Positions 11,333 to 21,573 of a stretch of DNA of 64,000 nucleotides are shown piece after piece (positions within the stretch are counted from its first letter, which is position 1; every line of letters starts with the position of its first letter). The notes beneath the pieces are model-generated. The model worked only from the letters and a program-made list of their open reading frames with translations, did no database searches and was not told where the DNA came from. Both the position numbers and the translations under genes were made by a program. The stretch is from Flammeovirga pectinis (lineage in GTDB: Bacteria; Bacteroidota; Bacteroidia; Cytophagales; Flammeovirgaceae), in NCBI RefSeq assembly GCF_003970675.1, contig NZ_CP034562.1:5022501-5086500 (forward strand), read 5' to 3'.

Positions 11333-13864
11333 TTATTCTTCTTCAGATTTTTTCTTGATATTATTTTTCTTAATTGAAACAGATAACTCTTCACCTTCAC
11401 CTGAGTAGTCAGCAAGAATTGTATCTCCTTCTTCAATATCTCCACCAAGTATTTCTTCTGCCATAGGATCTTCCAAATATTTTTGGATCGCTCTATTTAA
11501 AGGTCTAGCTCCATATTGTGGATCATACCCTTTGTCAGATAAGAAATCTTTAGCTTTATCAGTAACCTCAATTTGATACCCCATTGCAATTACTCTTTCG
11601 AATAATTTAGAAAGAGATATATCTATAATTTTATGGATATGTGATCTTTCAAGAGAATTAAAGATAATTACATCATCAAGACGATTTAGAAATTCTGGAG
11701 CAAATGCTTTTTTCAAGGCTTTTTGAATTGTGCTTTGCATTGCAGCATCTTGATTTTCAGCAGCAGTTTGTGTGTTGAATCCAATCCCTGTTCCAAAATC
11801 TTTAAGATCTCTTACTCCAATATTTGAAGTCATGATGATAACTGTGTTTCGGAAGTCTACTCGTCTACCTAAGCCATCAGTTAAAATACCATCATCAAGA
11901 ACTTGAAGAAGTATGTTAAAAACATCAGGGTGTGCCTTTTCTATTTCATCTAATAAAATAACACTATAAGGTTTACGTCTGATTTTTTCTGTTAATTGAC
12001 CACCTTCTTCGTAGCCAACATAGCCCGGAGGTGCTCCAACCAAACGAGATACAGAGAATTTCTCCATATACTCAGACATATCTATACGTACTAATGCATC
12101 CTCTTTATCAAATAAATGAGAAGCTAATACTTTAGTTAATTCTGTTTTACCTACACCTGTTGGTCCTAGAAATATAAATGAACCAATTGGCTTCTTAGGA
12201 TCTTTTAAACCAACACGAGTACGACGAATAGCTTTTGAAAGTTTTTCAATTGCAGCATCTTGACCGATTACTTTACCTTGTAAATCTTCGTTCATTTTCA
12301 GAAGTTTCTTACCTTCTGACTGAGCTACTCTATTTACAGGAATACCTGTCATCATTGCAACTACTTCAGCAACATCTTCTTCGGTTACAGGATAGATAGT
12401 TTCATTTGTCTCTTTTTCCCAAATTTCTTTGGCTTTATCAAGATCTTCTAAAAGTTTCTTTTCCGTATCACGAAGCTTTGCAGCTTCTTCGTATTTTTGT
12501 CTTTTTACAACTTTATTCTTTTCTTCTTTAATATCCTCGATTTGTGTTTCGAGTTTAACGATATTTTCAGGAACATGAATGTTGTTAATGTGTACACGTG
12601 CACCAACTTCATCAAGAACATCAATTGCTTTATCTGGAAGGAAACGATCACTAATGTAACGATCAGAGAACTTTACACATGCAGCTAAAGCTTCTTCAGA
12701 ATATTCTACATGATGATGTTGTTCGTATTTCCCTTTAATATTGTTTAAGATTTCTACAGTCTCCTCTGGCGTAGTAGGGTCTACCATTACCATTTGGAAA
12801 CGACGTGCTAAAGCACCATCTTTTTCAATATATTGTCTATATTCATCTAAAGTAGTGGCACCAATACATTGTATATCGCCACGAGCTAAAGCTGGTTTAA
12901 ACATATTAGAAGCATCTAATGATCCAGAAGCTCCACCCGCACCAACAATGGTGTGAATTTCATCTATAAATAGAATTACTTCAGGAGCTTTTTCAAGCTC
13001 ATTCATTACCGCTTTCATTCTTTCCTCAAACTGACCACGGTATTTTGTTCCTGCTACTAAAGATGCTAGGTCTAAAGTAACAACACGCTTACCAAAAAGT
13101 ACTCTAGATACTTTCTTTTGAACAATTCGTAGTGCTAATCCTTCTGCAATTGCAGTTTTACCAACTCCTGGTTCACCGATAAGAATTGGGTTGTTCTTTT
13201 TTCGTCTTGATAGAACTTGTGCAACTCTTTCGATCTCTTTGTCTCTACCAACAATAGGGTCTAATTTACCTTCTTCAGCATAAGTTGTAAGGTCACGACC
13301 AAAATTGTCTAGGACAGGAGTCTTAGATTTTTCAGTGCTTTTTGATGATTCAGGGCGAGAGCTCCATGAGCCACTCCCTTTTGCTTGTGGGTCGTCATCA
13401 TCAGTGCTTGACGACGCTGTTGGGTTTTCTCCTTGGAATTCAATCATTTCTTTGACTACATCATAGTTTACATCGTAACGCTGTAAAATTTGAGTTGCTA
13501 AATTATCTTCGTCTCTAAGTATAGACAATAACAAATGTTCTGTACCTATTAGACTAGATTTAAATATTTTAGCCTCTAAATATGTTATTTTAAGCGTTTT
13601 TTCTGATTGTCTTGTTAGTGGGATGTTTGCAAGATTCTTTACATTAAAATTAGCTGTGCTTTTTGTAGACTGTTCAATGGCATCCTTAAGATCATTTAAG
13701 TTTACACTCAGCTTTTTTAATAAAGTAATTGCATATCCCTCACCTTCACGTATCATACCGAGCAGTAAATGTTCTGTTCCGATATAATCATGGCCAAGGC
13801 GCAAAGCTTCTTCCCTACTTAAGGAAATTACTTCTTTGACTCTGTTAGAAAATTTTGCCTCCAT
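11333..13864 (-). CDS. clpC: ATP-dependent Clp protease ATP-binding subunit ClpC
   Basis: This Hsp100 unfoldase feeds substrates to the ClpP protease. The 843-residue protein has two N-terminal Clp repeats (about 1-145), an acidic Ser-rich linker, a first AAA+ module with Walker [10 protein letters not shown] and DEIHT, a UVR-type coiled coil in the middle ([15 protein letters not shown]), a second AAA+ module with Walker [10 protein letters not shown], and a ClpB-D2-type C-terminus. The UVR segment and the length identify ClpC rather than ClpA or ClpB. No ctsR or mcs genes adjoin it, so the Gram-positive regulatory operon is absent. Confidence 0.94.
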   Translation of the reverse strand: MEAKFSNRVKEVISLSREEALRLGHDYIGTEHLLLGMIREGEGYAITLLKKLSVNLNDLKDAIEQSTKSTANFNVKNLANIPLTRQSEKTLKITYLEAKIFKSSLIGTEHLLLSILRDEDNLATQILQRYDVNYDVVKEMIEFQGENPTASSSTDDDDPQAKGSGSWSSRPESSKSTEKSKTPVLDNFGRDLTTYAEEGKLDPIVGRDKEIERVAQVLSRRKKNNPILIGEPGVGKTAIAEGLALRIVQKKVSRVLFGKRVVTLDLASLVAGTKYRGQFEERMKAVMNELEKAPEVILFIDEIHTIVGAGGASGSLDASNMFKPALARGDIQCIGATTLDEYRQYIEKDGALARRFQMVMVDPTTPEETVEILNNIKGKYEQHHHVEYSEEALAACVKFSDRYISDRFLPDKAIDVLDEVGARVHINNIHVPENIVKLETQIEDIKEEKNKVVKRQKYEEAAKLRDTEKKLLEDLDKAKEIWEKETNETIYPVTEEDVAEVVAMMTGIPVNRVAQSEGKKLLKMNEDLQGKVIGQDAAIEKLSKAIRRTRVGLKDPKKPIGSFIFLGPTGVGKTELTKVLASHLFDKEDALVRIDMSEYMEKFSVSRLVGAPPGYVGYEEGGQLTEKIRRKPYSVILLDEIEKAHPDVFNILLQVLDDGILTDGLGRRVDFRNTVIIMTSNIGVRDLKDFGTGIGFNTQTAAENQDAAMQSTIQKALKKAFAPEFLNRLDDVIIFNSLERSHIHKIIDISLSKLFERVIAMGYQIEVTDKAKDFLSDKGYDPQYGARPLNRAIQKYLEDPMAEEILGGDIEEGDTILADYSGEGEELSVSIKKNNIKKKSEEE

Positions 13865-14029
13865 GGTTAGGGAATTAATTTGATTTGATAATTTCTAATA
13901 CTTCTTATAATAAGATACAGAATAAATATTCTTTAAAGAAATAACGGGTAGTTAATTACTTTTATATGTTGAATCTAGTTATCTGTTCTGTTACTTAAAA
14001 TAAAGCATATAAATTGTATTAAACAACTC

Positions 14030-14656
14030 TTAATGAATGATTAATTCACTATTTTGTGATTTTAAAATAGAAATTGTGTTAGGTCCTTCACAAAAAAGTA
14101 AGTCAAGGATACTTAAATTTCCATCAAATGAGTTACCGAATACTTGAATATACGAAACTTCATTAACAATTGTTGATGAATTTTTTGAACTTATTTCATT
14201 TCTAAGGTCAAGTATCTCTTTATCAGTTGTTTTATTGTATGATGTAGTTAATTCTAATCTCGTTCTAAGTCCAATTAGCTTACAAATACATTCTAATAAT
14301 GCATAGTTTAATTCAAATAAAGTATCGTATTCTTTACATAGAACATCTTTAATTTCGTTTTCATAGTACTCAAAATAGGGCGATCTACCATAGGCTGAAT
14401 GTATACTCCTCCAATGTTTAATAGCCCAATTTGTTGTATTATCAATTTTAACTTTTCTAAGAGGCTTACCTTTATTTGCTCCTAAAATAGGAACACTTAA
14501 TCGATCAATTTTTTGAGCAGTCTTTATGTAGCATCTATTACGATAACTTTGTTTCTGAAAATTTTCATATTTCTCAACATAGAGTGTCTCACAGTGGGCA
14601 ATTACAGTGAAATATTCAATGTTCGGAAAGAAATGTAAGTCAATTAGAGCAGTCAT
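14030..14656 (-). CDS. WbqC family protein
   Basis: This 208-residue protein matches the WbqC family, named after a polysaccharide-cluster gene. Conserved landmarks are LHFFPNIEYF at the start, KYENFQKQSYRNRC, RLSVPI, and NWAIKHWRSIHSAYGRSPYFEYY. The biochemical role is not established; in Bacteroidota the family is widespread and often outside polysaccharide loci. The gene lies 33 bp downstream of trmB and is probably co-transcribed with it. Confidence 0.85.
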   Translation of the reverse strand: MTALIDLHFFPNIEYFTVIAHCETLYVEKYENFQKQSYRNRCYIKTAQKIDRLSVPILGANKGKPLRKVKIDNTTNWAIKHWRSIHSAYGRSPYFEYYENEIKDVLCKEYDTLFELNYALLECICKLIGLRTRLELTTSYNKTTDKEILDLRNEISSKNSSTIVNEVSYIQVFGNSFDGNLSILDLLFCEGPNTISILKSQNSELIIH

Positions 14657-14689
14657 TTGCTTAATATTTTTTGAATAAATTTGGTGAGA

Positions 14690-15349
14690 CTATTGATTGA
14701 ATCTAAATTTTAGATAATGAACTTTATGACCAAGCTCTGTAAAATGCTTTTCGTAACGAGTTACAATACCATGGTGTTCTTTTAATAATTTTGATTCATA
14801 CAAATCAAATGTAATTGCTTCTAATTGTACTTTTTGATCTACAAGTGTTTCAACAGAATATTCAAATAATTCTTTACTATCTGTTTTAAAACGGACAAGA
14901 CCATTCTCTTTTAATAGGTTCTTATAGATGTTTAAAAATCTAGGATGAGTCATTCTACGCTTTGCATCACGGTCTTTTGGTCTTGGATCAGGGTGAATAA
15001 TCCAAATCTCGTCTACTTCGCCTTTTTCAAAATATTTTTCAAGGTTTTGGATATGAGTTCTTAAGAAAGCAGCATTTGTAAGTTCTTTTTCATCAACTAC
15101 ATTGCCACCTTTCCAAATTCTATCTCCTTTAATATCAATTCCAATAAAATTCTTATCAGGATACACTTGAGCAAGTCCAGTTGTGTATTCACCACGTCCG
15201 CAGGCAAGCTCTAAAACTACAGGGTTTTCATTTTTAAAAACTTCTTTTCTCCAATTCCCTTTTATAGTTTCATATAAAGGTTTTCCTTCTTCAATAACGT
15301 ATGCTCTGTTATTATTTTCGTCGAACTTTATTAATTTTCTTCTACCCAT
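14690..15349 (-). CDS. trmB: tRNA (guanine-N7)-methyltransferase TrmB
   Basis: This SAM-dependent enzyme methylates N7 of guanosine 46 in the tRNA variable loop. The start is set at the methionine of MGRRKLIKF, because a longer frame upstream adds a 15-residue tail unlike family members. The resulting 219 residues is normal. Landmarks are VLELACGRGEYT (SAM site), NFIGIDIKGDR, IWIIHPDPRPKDRDAKRR (catalytic and tRNA-binding segment) and the C-terminal VTRYEKHF. It heads a probable two-gene unit with the WbqC gene. Confidence 0.94.
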   Translation of the reverse strand: MGRRKLIKFDENNNRAYVIEEGKPLYETIKGNWRKEVFKNENPVVLELACGRGEYTTGLAQVYPDKNFIGIDIKGDRIWKGGNVVDEKELTNAAFLRTHIQNLEKYFEKGEVDEIWIIHPDPRPKDRDAKRRMTHPRFLNIYKNLLKENGLVRFKTDSKELFEYSVETLVDQKVQLEAITFDLYESKLLKEHHGIVTRYEKHFTELGHKVHYLKFRFNQ

Positions 15350-15580
15350 TTCTTTTAAATTTTTATAATTCAGAATGCAAACATACAAAATCAATGTTTT
15401 GCTTGGGTACTTCAGAATAATACACTTATGTTTATATTGGGAAATATTCGGTTTTTTATTGTAATTTCAATGTTTATTAATGAATAGTGTTAAACCTTTT
15501 CATTTTTAAAATGAAGAGTATAAACCTAATATTCCTCATAAATAAGATTCTTAAATTTTTTGCCACATATATAGAACTGT

Positions 15581-16249
15581 ATGGCTAAAGTGATTTCTTT
15601 CGCAACCCAAAAAGGAGGCGTAGGTAAAAGTACATTATTGATGTTAACAGCATCAGCAGTACATAATAGAACAAATAAGAAGGTTTTAGTGATTGACTGT
15701 GATCCACAAAAATCTGTAAAAGATATATATGCAACAGAAGGTGCAGATAAAGAACAATCGTATGATGTAATTTCATTCAATTGGAAGCAACCTCGTGCAG
15801 AAGAAAATTTTGATAAAACATTAGCATTAGCAGAGAAAAAATACGATGCTATTTTCCTTGATGTACCAGGTAGAATAGAAGGTAAAGAGATTTATTTTAG
15901 TGTTTTAGTTTCTGATGTAGTTATTGTTCCTGTTGTTGCTAGTGTATTAGATATGCGTGCAACTATTCGTTTCTTAAAAACATTACCAATGATTAAAGAA
16001 ATGAAAGAAAAGCAAGGGTATAATTTTGATGTTTTTGGTATTGTTAATAAAAAAGATCAAACCGTTGAGCATCAAAAGTTAAAAGAACTTGCGGGTATTG
16101 GAGGTATGGAATTTTTCTACTCTCCAATTTCTAATTTAGTACGTTACAAAAGAGGGATTTCAACTGTTTATGATATTACAGACCCTACAATTAAGGATGA
16201 TGAATTCAATCAATATTTTGATGAATTCTGTACAAAATGCTTATTTTAA
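15581..16249 (+). CDS. Orphan ParA/MinD-type ATPase
   Basis: This 222-residue protein has the deviant Walker A motif KGGVGKST with both signature lysines (Lys11 and Lys16), a switch motif DCDPQKS near residue 45, and a Walker B-like FLDVPGR near 94. Proteins of this type dimerise on ATP and position cargo such as plasmids, chromosomes, carboxysomes or chemoreceptor clusters. No ParB or other partner lies nearby, so the cargo cannot be inferred. It is the only plus-strand gene in this stretch and is a single-gene unit with its own terminator. Confidence 0.85.
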   Translation: MAKVISFATQKGGVGKSTLLMLTASAVHNRTNKKVLVIDCDPQKSVKDIYATEGADKEQSYDVISFNWKQPRAEENFDKTLALAEKKYDAIFLDVPGRIEGKEIYFSVLVSDVVIVPVVASVLDMRATIRFLKTLPMIKEMKEKQGYNFDVFGIVNKKDQTVEHQKLKELAGIGGMEFFYSPISNLVRYKRGISTVYDITDPTIKDDEFNQYFDEFCTKCLF

Positions 16250-16270
16250 GTAGGAAAAAATCAGTAAAAA

Positions 16271-16307
16271 GGGAAGCTTGATGTTTATCGAGCTTCCCTT
16301 TTTTTTT
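16271..16307. terminator. Bidirectional terminator between parA-like and CYTH genes
   Basis: A 12-bp stem (16271-16282 with 16287-16298, one G-T pair) is followed by nine T on the plus strand and preceded by A on the other side. The T run overlaps the stop codon of the convergent CYTH gene. Confidence 0.9.
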
Positions 16308-16785
16308 ACCATTTACTAAAAGGTGTTTTCATTAACATGGCATTATAATATCTATTATCACCTGTTACTTCATTGCCTAACCAATCAGGTTTTTCAAAAG
16401 TTTCGTCTTTTGATGATAATTCAACTTCAGCTACTATTAAACCTTTGTTGTCTCCTTCAAAAATATCAACTTCATAAATATGTTCTCCGATAGGGATTTC
16501 ATATCTAATTTTATCAATCAATCCAGGTTCACATAGTTTTAATAGTGCTTCAACTTCACTAACAGGAATTTCTTTTTCCCACTCATAGCGTGAAAGTCCA
16601 TCATCGCTTGATTGCCCTTTTATAGTGATGAACCCTTTTTCTCCTTTTATTCTAACACGTACTGTTTTTGTTTTTTCAGCAGTGATGTAGCCTTGCACGA
16701 TTCTAAAAAATTTAGAAGCAAGTTTTGGATTAAATGATTTGACTAAAAACTTTCTTTCAATTTCTAAAGATTCTTTCTCGCTCAT
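16306..16785 (-). CDS. CYTH domain protein (triphosphate tunnel enzyme family)
   Basis: The start is taken at MSEKES, 10 bp after the preceding gene, since the longer frame would overlap that gene by 35 bp. The 159-residue protein carries the CYTH signature ExExK at Glu8, Glu10 and Lys12, plus later charged strands (VRVRIKGEKGFITIKG, YEVDIFEG, VAEVELSS). The fold binds triphosphate groups and divalent metal ions. Bacterial members include inorganic triphosphatases; class IV adenylate cyclases share the fold. The natural substrate cannot be assigned. It is probably co-transcribed with the upstream PLP enzyme gene. Confidence 0.88.
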   Translation of the reverse strand: MSEKESLEIERKFLVKSFNPKLASKFFRIVQGYITAEKTKTVRVRIKGEKGFITIKGQSSDDGLSRYEWEKEIPVSEVEALLKLCEPGLIDKIRYEIPIGEHIYEVDIFEGDNKGLIVAEVELSSKDETFEKPDWLGNEVTGDNRYYNAMLMKTPFSKW

Positions 16786-16795
16786 ACTATTTGAT

Positions 16796-17977
16796 TTATC
16801 CAGTTGGAAGACCCGCTGCTTCGAAAGCATTTTTAAGATCGTCTATTAAATCTTCTAAGTCTTCAATACCTACTGAGATACGAACTAAACCATCATCTAT
16901 ACCGAGTTCTTTTCTAGTTTCTGGAGGAATAGAAGCATGAGTCATAATTGCAGGATGTTCGATTAAGCTTTCTACACCCCCAAGGCTTTCTGCCAAAGTA
17001 AATAATTTACAGTTTGAAAGGAACACCTTAGTTTGGTCTAGATCAGCTTTAAGCGTAACTGAAATCATACCACCGCCTTTCTTCATTTGTTTTTTCGCTA
17101 AAGCAAAATCTGGATGAGATGGTAGGTGTGGGTAAGCTACTTTTTCTACAGCAGGATGACCTTCTAACCATTCTGCAATACTTAGTGCATTACTACAGTG
17201 GCGGTCCATTCTAACTCCCAAAGTTTTTACTCCTCTGTTAATTAGGAAAGAATCAAAAGGTCCTTGAACAGAACCTACTGCATTTTGAAGAAAAGTCATG
17301 CTTTCTTCTAATTCTTTATTTTCTCCTACAACTACAATTCCGCCTACTACATCAGAATGACCATTAATGTATTTTGTTGCTGAATGAGCGACCATATCAA
17401 ACCCTAATTCAAGAGGTTTTTGAAGGTATGGTGTTGCAAAAGTATTATCACAAACAGTAATAATATTATTTTCTTTACCTATTTGAGCTACTTTTTCTAG
17501 ATCAACTAAACGTAACATTGGATTTGTAGGTGTTTCTGCCCAAATCATTTTAGTATTAGGTTTAATTGCAGCTTTTAATGCATCTAAATCATTTAGATCA
17601 ATAAAAGAGAATTCTAATTTGGCAGAATACTTTCGTACTTTATCAAAAAGACGAAAAGTACCGCCATATAAATCGTTCATCGCAATTACATGAGATCCCC
17701 CCTCAAGTATGTCTAATACAGTTGCGGAAGCAGCTAATCCACTTGCAAAAGCAAATCCTTTTACACCACCTTCTAATGCAGCAACTGCATCTTCGTAAGC
17801 ATATCTTGTTGGATTATGGCTTCTTGTGTATTCAAAACCTTTATGTTCTCCTGGTGCCGTTTGAGCATAAGTAGAAGTTGCATATATTGGTGGTATTACT
17901 GCTCCAGTAGTTGGATCTGGCTCTTGTCCTGCATGAATTGCAGTAGTTGAAAAGCCATATTTTTTATTCTTCTTCAT
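16796..17977 (-). CDS. Cystathionine gamma-synthase/lyase family PLP enzyme
   Basis: This 393-residue enzyme belongs to the Cys/Met-metabolism PLP family. The cofactor lysine is Lys202 in HSATKYINGHSD. Asp177 (CDNTF) would contact the pyridine nitrogen. Tyr50 and Arg52 (FEYTR) and Tyr104 (NDLYGG) match the cofactor phosphate and stacking residues. The sequence fits either cystathionine gamma-lyase (cysteine formation) or gamma-synthase (methionine route); the neighbours do not decide between them. Its 5' end is only 42 bp from the divergent lipoprotein gene, so the two promoters must lie close together or overlap. Confidence 0.9.
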   Translation of the reverse strand: MKKNKKYGFSTTAIHAGQEPDPTTGAVIPPIYATSTYAQTAPGEHKGFEYTRSHNPTRYAYEDAVAALEGGVKGFAFASGLAASATVLDILEGGSHVIAMNDLYGGTFRLFDKVRKYSAKLEFSFIDLNDLDALKAAIKPNTKMIWAETPTNPMLRLVDLEKVAQIGKENNIITVCDNTFATPYLQKPLELGFDMVAHSATKYINGHSDVVGGIVVVGENKELEESMTFLQNAVGSVQGPFDSFLINRGVKTLGVRMDRHCSNALSIAEWLEGHPAVEKVAYPHLPSHPDFALAKKQMKKGGGMISVTLKADLDQTKVFLSNCKLFTLAESLGGVESLIEHPAIMTHASIPPETRKELGIDDGLVRISVGIEDLEDLIDDLKNAFEAAGLPTG

Positions 17978-18019
17978 AATTTTGAGTATATTCTATATTG
18001 AAACCGAAATTAAACACAA

Positions 18020-18892
18020 TTGAAAATAAAACCTATAAAAACGATAGAGTATTCTATTTGTTTAGTAATTCACCTCTTCATTTTATCAGGTTGCTCGTCT
18101 ACTATGAATTTAGAGAAAGAATGGAAAAGTCTAGAAAAGAGCTATAAGAAAGAAGGTATTTCTATGAAAGTAAATCATGTTGAAGAAAATTCAATAATGA
18201 TTAATTACTTATCTGTAAAGGCGAGTGAGGAAACGAACTTAACTTTCGTCTTTATTCATGGAGCACCGGGTAGAGCAAATGACTTTTCTAAATATTTACA
18301 GCATCCTCAACTTAGAGAAAGGGCAAATATATTATCCATAGAAAGGTTAGGTTATGGAAGTAATCATGGAGTAGAAGAAGATTCTATAGCTATTCAGGCA
18401 GAAGCAATCGAAGCTGTTTTACAGGATTGGGACAGAGTCTCTCATCAAAAGCAAGAATATATTTTAATTGGTCATTCTTATGGAGGACCAATTGCAGCTT
18501 ACTCAACTTTGGTATCAAAATGTACAATCAAATATTTAATATTATTAGCTCCTGCAATGTCTGCAGATTTAGAACCAATGAAATGGTATTCGAGATGGGC
18601 ACAGGCAAAAATAATTTATAAAATCCTACCTACTTCTTTTCAAGTTGCTACAGATGAAAAAGCAAATCATAAAAAAGCATTAAAATTAGTAGAGGAGGAA
18701 TGGAAACTAGTAAAAGTGCCTAGTATGATTGTTCATGGTAAAAAAGATGGGATTGTTCCTTTCGAAAACATGAAATTTGTACGTCAAAATTGGGAAGCAC
18801 CCCTTGATAGTTTGATCTTAGAAGATAAAGGTCATATTTTTCCTTTTACGGATTCAGATATAGTAGTAGATTTATTACTTGATAAGTCTTAG
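18020..18892 (+). CDS. Alpha/beta hydrolase lipoprotein
   Basis: This 290-residue protein starts at a TTG codon, the only start that keeps the lipoprotein signal (ILSGC, lipid cysteine Cys25). The predicted triad is Ser153 (GHSYGG), Asp243 (GKKDGIVP) and His272 (KGHIFPF). An oxyanion-type HGAPG is at 80-84. This is a complete serine-hydrolase set, but the substrate is unknown. The protein should be anchored to a membrane face in the envelope. A gene for a membrane-anchored protein follows after 56 bp. Confidence 0.85.
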   Translation: MKIKPIKTIEYSICLVIHLFILSGCSSTMNLEKEWKSLEKSYKKEGISMKVNHVEENSIMINYLSVKASEETNLTFVFIHGAPGRANDFSKYLQHPQLRERANILSIERLGYGSNHGVEEDSIAIQAEAIEAVLQDWDRVSHQKQEYILIGHSYGGPIAAYSTLVSKCTIKYLILLAPAMSADLEPMKWYSRWAQAKIIYKILPTSFQVATDEKANHKKALKLVEEEWKLVKVPSMIVHGKKDGIVPFENMKFVRQNWEAPLDSLILEDKGHIFPFTDSDIVVDLLLDKS

Positions 18893-18948
18893 AGATATTA
18901 CTTACGCACAAAAAGATTATTATAAACATACGCTAACCAATTATTACT

Positions 18949-20781
18949 GTGGAAGAAGATTTAGAAAGTCAATTAGAAAATACACAGGAAGAGCAAAAAT
19001 CGAATGATATGAATGATACATTCGATAGCGAAGGTAAACCTCCAAAGAAAGGAAATAAGAAAATAATATTTTTAGTTCTTCTCCTTCTACTCATCGGAGG
19101 TTTTGGGTGGTGGACACAATCATTACCAAAAACGCAGTTATGGCAATCTTTACCATCTGGAGCTGGAATTATTGTGGGTTCATCAGATATTTTTACAACA
19201 TGGAAATCAATTCATGATTCTGAATGGAATACTTCTTTTGCTAATTCTTTATCAAGTACCAAGCAAAAGATCTGGGATTCTCCAATTGGATCTAACTCAA
19301 TTCTTCATTTTTTATTAAATGATTACCCATTATTAAGTGGTGTTTATCAGACTGAAAAAGATGGAAGAGCTAAGATTGTTGTTGTTGACTTAGGATGGAA
19401 GTCAAAGTTGACAGATCATTTAAGGTTTTTACTAGGAAAGAAATTTACTTTAGAACAAGAGGTATTATCTGGTGATAAGAAAATGACGGTTTTAAAAAGA
19501 GGTAATACTGTTTATGGCGTTTACTATGTTTATAATAACCTTTTGATTTTATCTACGCATCAAACATTAGCTAAAAGAGCTTTTGAGTCGATGGAAAATG
19601 GTGGAGAATTATTAGAATTATCTGAAAAAGACTTTAATGATGAGGCTTTACTAGAAGTATGGATGAACCCGAATGCAGTTTACTCCCTTTCCGAAGAATA
19701 TTTTGTAGAACCTCAATTATCCTTACAGGGAATTGGAAGAATAATGGGTTTTCAACATTGGATTTGGACAAAAACAGGTAGTGGTTTAACAGCTAATATA
19801 GAAACTTCTCAACGAGCATTTTCGTTAGAACCTGTATGGTGGATGTGGTCTGCAACCTCATCAAGTAAAGAATTACTTTCTGTAATACCAAAAGATATAA
19901 CAATGGCATCTCATTGGGGAATGTCGTCTAAAATAGGAGAAAGGAGAGCTGCTTTGTTACGAGCAAATGTTGCCCCTTGGAAACCTTTAGAAGATAGATT
20001 AGGGATATCTATAAAAGAAGATTTTGATAGCTGGGTTAGTGACGAAGCTGCTTGGGTTAAATTATTACCAAGCAATTTAAAAGGTAAAGATGGTGAGGTA
20101 ATGCTATTAAAAACAAATAACCCTGCTTTGGCTTCTGAAAAATTAAGAACCTTAAATTTAAAAGTAGAAAGCATGACTTTAGAGCGCTTTTCTGAATTAA
20201 AATATAGAGGTTTTGCAATTGGTTATTTAGGAGTTGAAAATTTATTACCAAGAATTTATGGTGAAGCATTTGACCGAATTAAAAGACCTTATTATACAGT
20301 ACTAGGTAATGCAGTAGCGTTTTCTAATCATCCATTATCATTAAAAAGAATGATTGATGCAAAATTAGAAAAGCGAACAATTGATTTAGATGAAACTACA
20401 ATACCTAAATCTGCAATGTATTTTTGGGGAATAGGCGATGCCCTTTATCAAGATTTACCTTTATGGATAGATAAAGACGGGTTATCAAAATTAAAATCTT
20501 CTGAAGATCTTTTTAGTAATGTAACATCTTTTGAAGGAGTATTTTCGCCTAGAGCAAAATATTTAAAAGCATCTTATTTTAATATCACTTACGGTGATAA
20601 ATCAGAAAATAAAGTAGCTTTTAAAAAGCAATTAAGAAAGCAGCAAGCATTAGATAGCAGAGAAATGAATGCTTATTTAGATGGGGTAGAAATGTCACAA
20701 TTTAAAGCCTTTAAAATAGCATCACCTATAAAATCTGATGTTGATAATATGATAAAAGTTAAACAGAATATTAACCAATAA
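18949..20781 (+). CDS. Membrane-anchored protein with large extracytoplasmic domain (DUF3352-like, uncertain)
   Basis: This 610-residue protein starts at a GTG codon. It has a short acidic cytoplasmic N-terminus, a single membrane helix (about 38-55, rich in Leu, Ile and Gly) and a long extracytoplasmic region of mixed alpha/beta sequence with many tryptophans. No catalytic motif is recognised. The organisation resembles DUF3352-type proteins, but that link is a guess. The stop codon is 2 bp before the LOG-family gene, so the two are translated from one message. No function is claimed. Confidence 0.6.
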   Translation: MEEDLESQLENTQEEQKSNDMNDTFDSEGKPPKKGNKKIIFLVLLLLLIGGFGWWTQSLPKTQLWQSLPSGAGIIVGSSDIFTTWKSIHDSEWNTSFANSLSSTKQKIWDSPIGSNSILHFLLNDYPLLSGVYQTEKDGRAKIVVVDLGWKSKLTDHLRFLLGKKFTLEQEVLSGDKKMTVLKRGNTVYGVYYVYNNLLILSTHQTLAKRAFESMENGGELLELSEKDFNDEALLEVWMNPNAVYSLSEEYFVEPQLSLQGIGRIMGFQHWIWTKTGSGLTANIETSQRAFSLEPVWWMWSATSSSKELLSVIPKDITMASHWGMSSKIGERRAALLRANVAPWKPLEDRLGISIKEDFDSWVSDEAAWVKLLPSNLKGKDGEVMLLKTNNPALASEKLRTLNLKVESMTLERFSELKYRGFAIGYLGVENLLPRIYGEAFDRIKRPYYTVLGNAVAFSNHPLSLKRMIDAKLEKRTIDLDETTIPKSAMYFWGIGDALYQDLPLWIDKDGLSKLKSSEDLFSNVTSFEGVFSPRAKYLKASYFNITYGDKSENKVAFKKQLRKQQALDSREMNAYLDGVEMSQFKAFKIASPIKSDVDNMIKVKQNINQ

Positions 20782-20783
20782 TT

Positions 20784-21518
20784 ATGTCAGAAGAAAAAAA
20801 CAACATAGATAAAGAAGAAGTAGAACGTATAAGAGAAGCTTTTGTAAAAAAAGATTGGGCTGAAATTAAAAGTGCAAACTCTTGGGTTATTTTTAAAGTA
20901 ATGTCTGAGTTTGTAGATGGCTTTGATAAATTAGCAAAAATAGGCCCTTGTGTCTCTATTTTTGGGTCTGCAAGAACACACGAAGATCATAAATATTATA
21001 AGATGGCAGAAACAACTGCAAGTCTTTTAGTAAAACATGGTTATGGAGTTATTACTGGTGGCGGACCTGGTATAATGGAAGCCGGGAACAAAGGAGCACA
21101 AGAAGCAGGAGGTAAATCTGTAGGTTTAAATATTGAATTACCTTTTGAACAAGATGGAAATCATTTTATTGATAGAGATAAAATGTTGAATTTTGATTAT
21201 TTCTTTGTTCGCAAAGTAATGTTTGTAAAATATTCTCAGGGCTTTATTGTAATGCCAGGTGGTTTAGGAACTCTTGATGAATTATTTGAGGCATATACAT
21301 TAATCCAGACTAAAAAAATAGGTAGATTCCCAATAATACTTGTTGGAGTTGATTACTGGCAGGGACTTATGGACTGGATTAAGTCTACTGTTTTAGAAAA
21401 AGAAAATAATGTAAGCCCAGAAGATTTAGATTTAATCCATCTAGTAGATTCCCCTGGAGAAGCAGTTAAAATTATAGAAGATTTTTATGGCAAGTTTTTA
21501 TTGTCTCCAAACTTCTAA
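20784..21518 (+). CDS. LOG family Rossmann-fold protein (cytokinin-riboside phosphoribohydrolase-like)
   Basis: This 244-residue protein has the LOG family motifs GGGPGIMEAGNKGA and PGGLGTLDE, which form the nucleotide and phosphoribose site. Characterised members cleave the N-glycosidic bond of AMP or cytokinin ribotides. The physiological bacterial substrate is often unknown, and the same motifs occur in proteins once annotated as lysine decarboxylases, which they are not. The gene is tightly coupled to the membrane-anchored protein upstream and is followed by a terminator. Confidence 0.88.
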   Translation: MSEEKNNIDKEEVERIREAFVKKDWAEIKSANSWVIFKVMSEFVDGFDKLAKIGPCVSIFGSARTHEDHKYYKMAETTASLLVKHGYGVITGGGPGIMEAGNKGAQEAGGKSVGLNIELPFEQDGNHFIDRDKMLNFDYFFVRKVMFVKYSQGFIVMPGGLGTLDELFEAYTLIQTKKIGRFPIILVGVDYWQGLMDWIKSTVLEKENNVSPEDLDLIHLVDSPGEAVKIIEDFYGKFLLSPNF

Positions 21519-21543
21519 AATGATTATAAACCTTTTATATTTG

Positions 21544-21573
21544 ACACCTCAGTTTATCGGAGGTGTTTTTTTT
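21544..21573 (+). terminator. Terminator after the LOG-family gene
   Basis: A 7-bp stem (21544-21550 with 21560-21566) and 9-nt loop are followed by a T run on the plus strand. Confidence 0.85.

Noticed and set aside
16786-16830. A longer start for the CYTH gene
   Set aside because: It would overlap the upstream gene by 35 bp and adds residues unlike the family; the ATG at 16785 is preferred.
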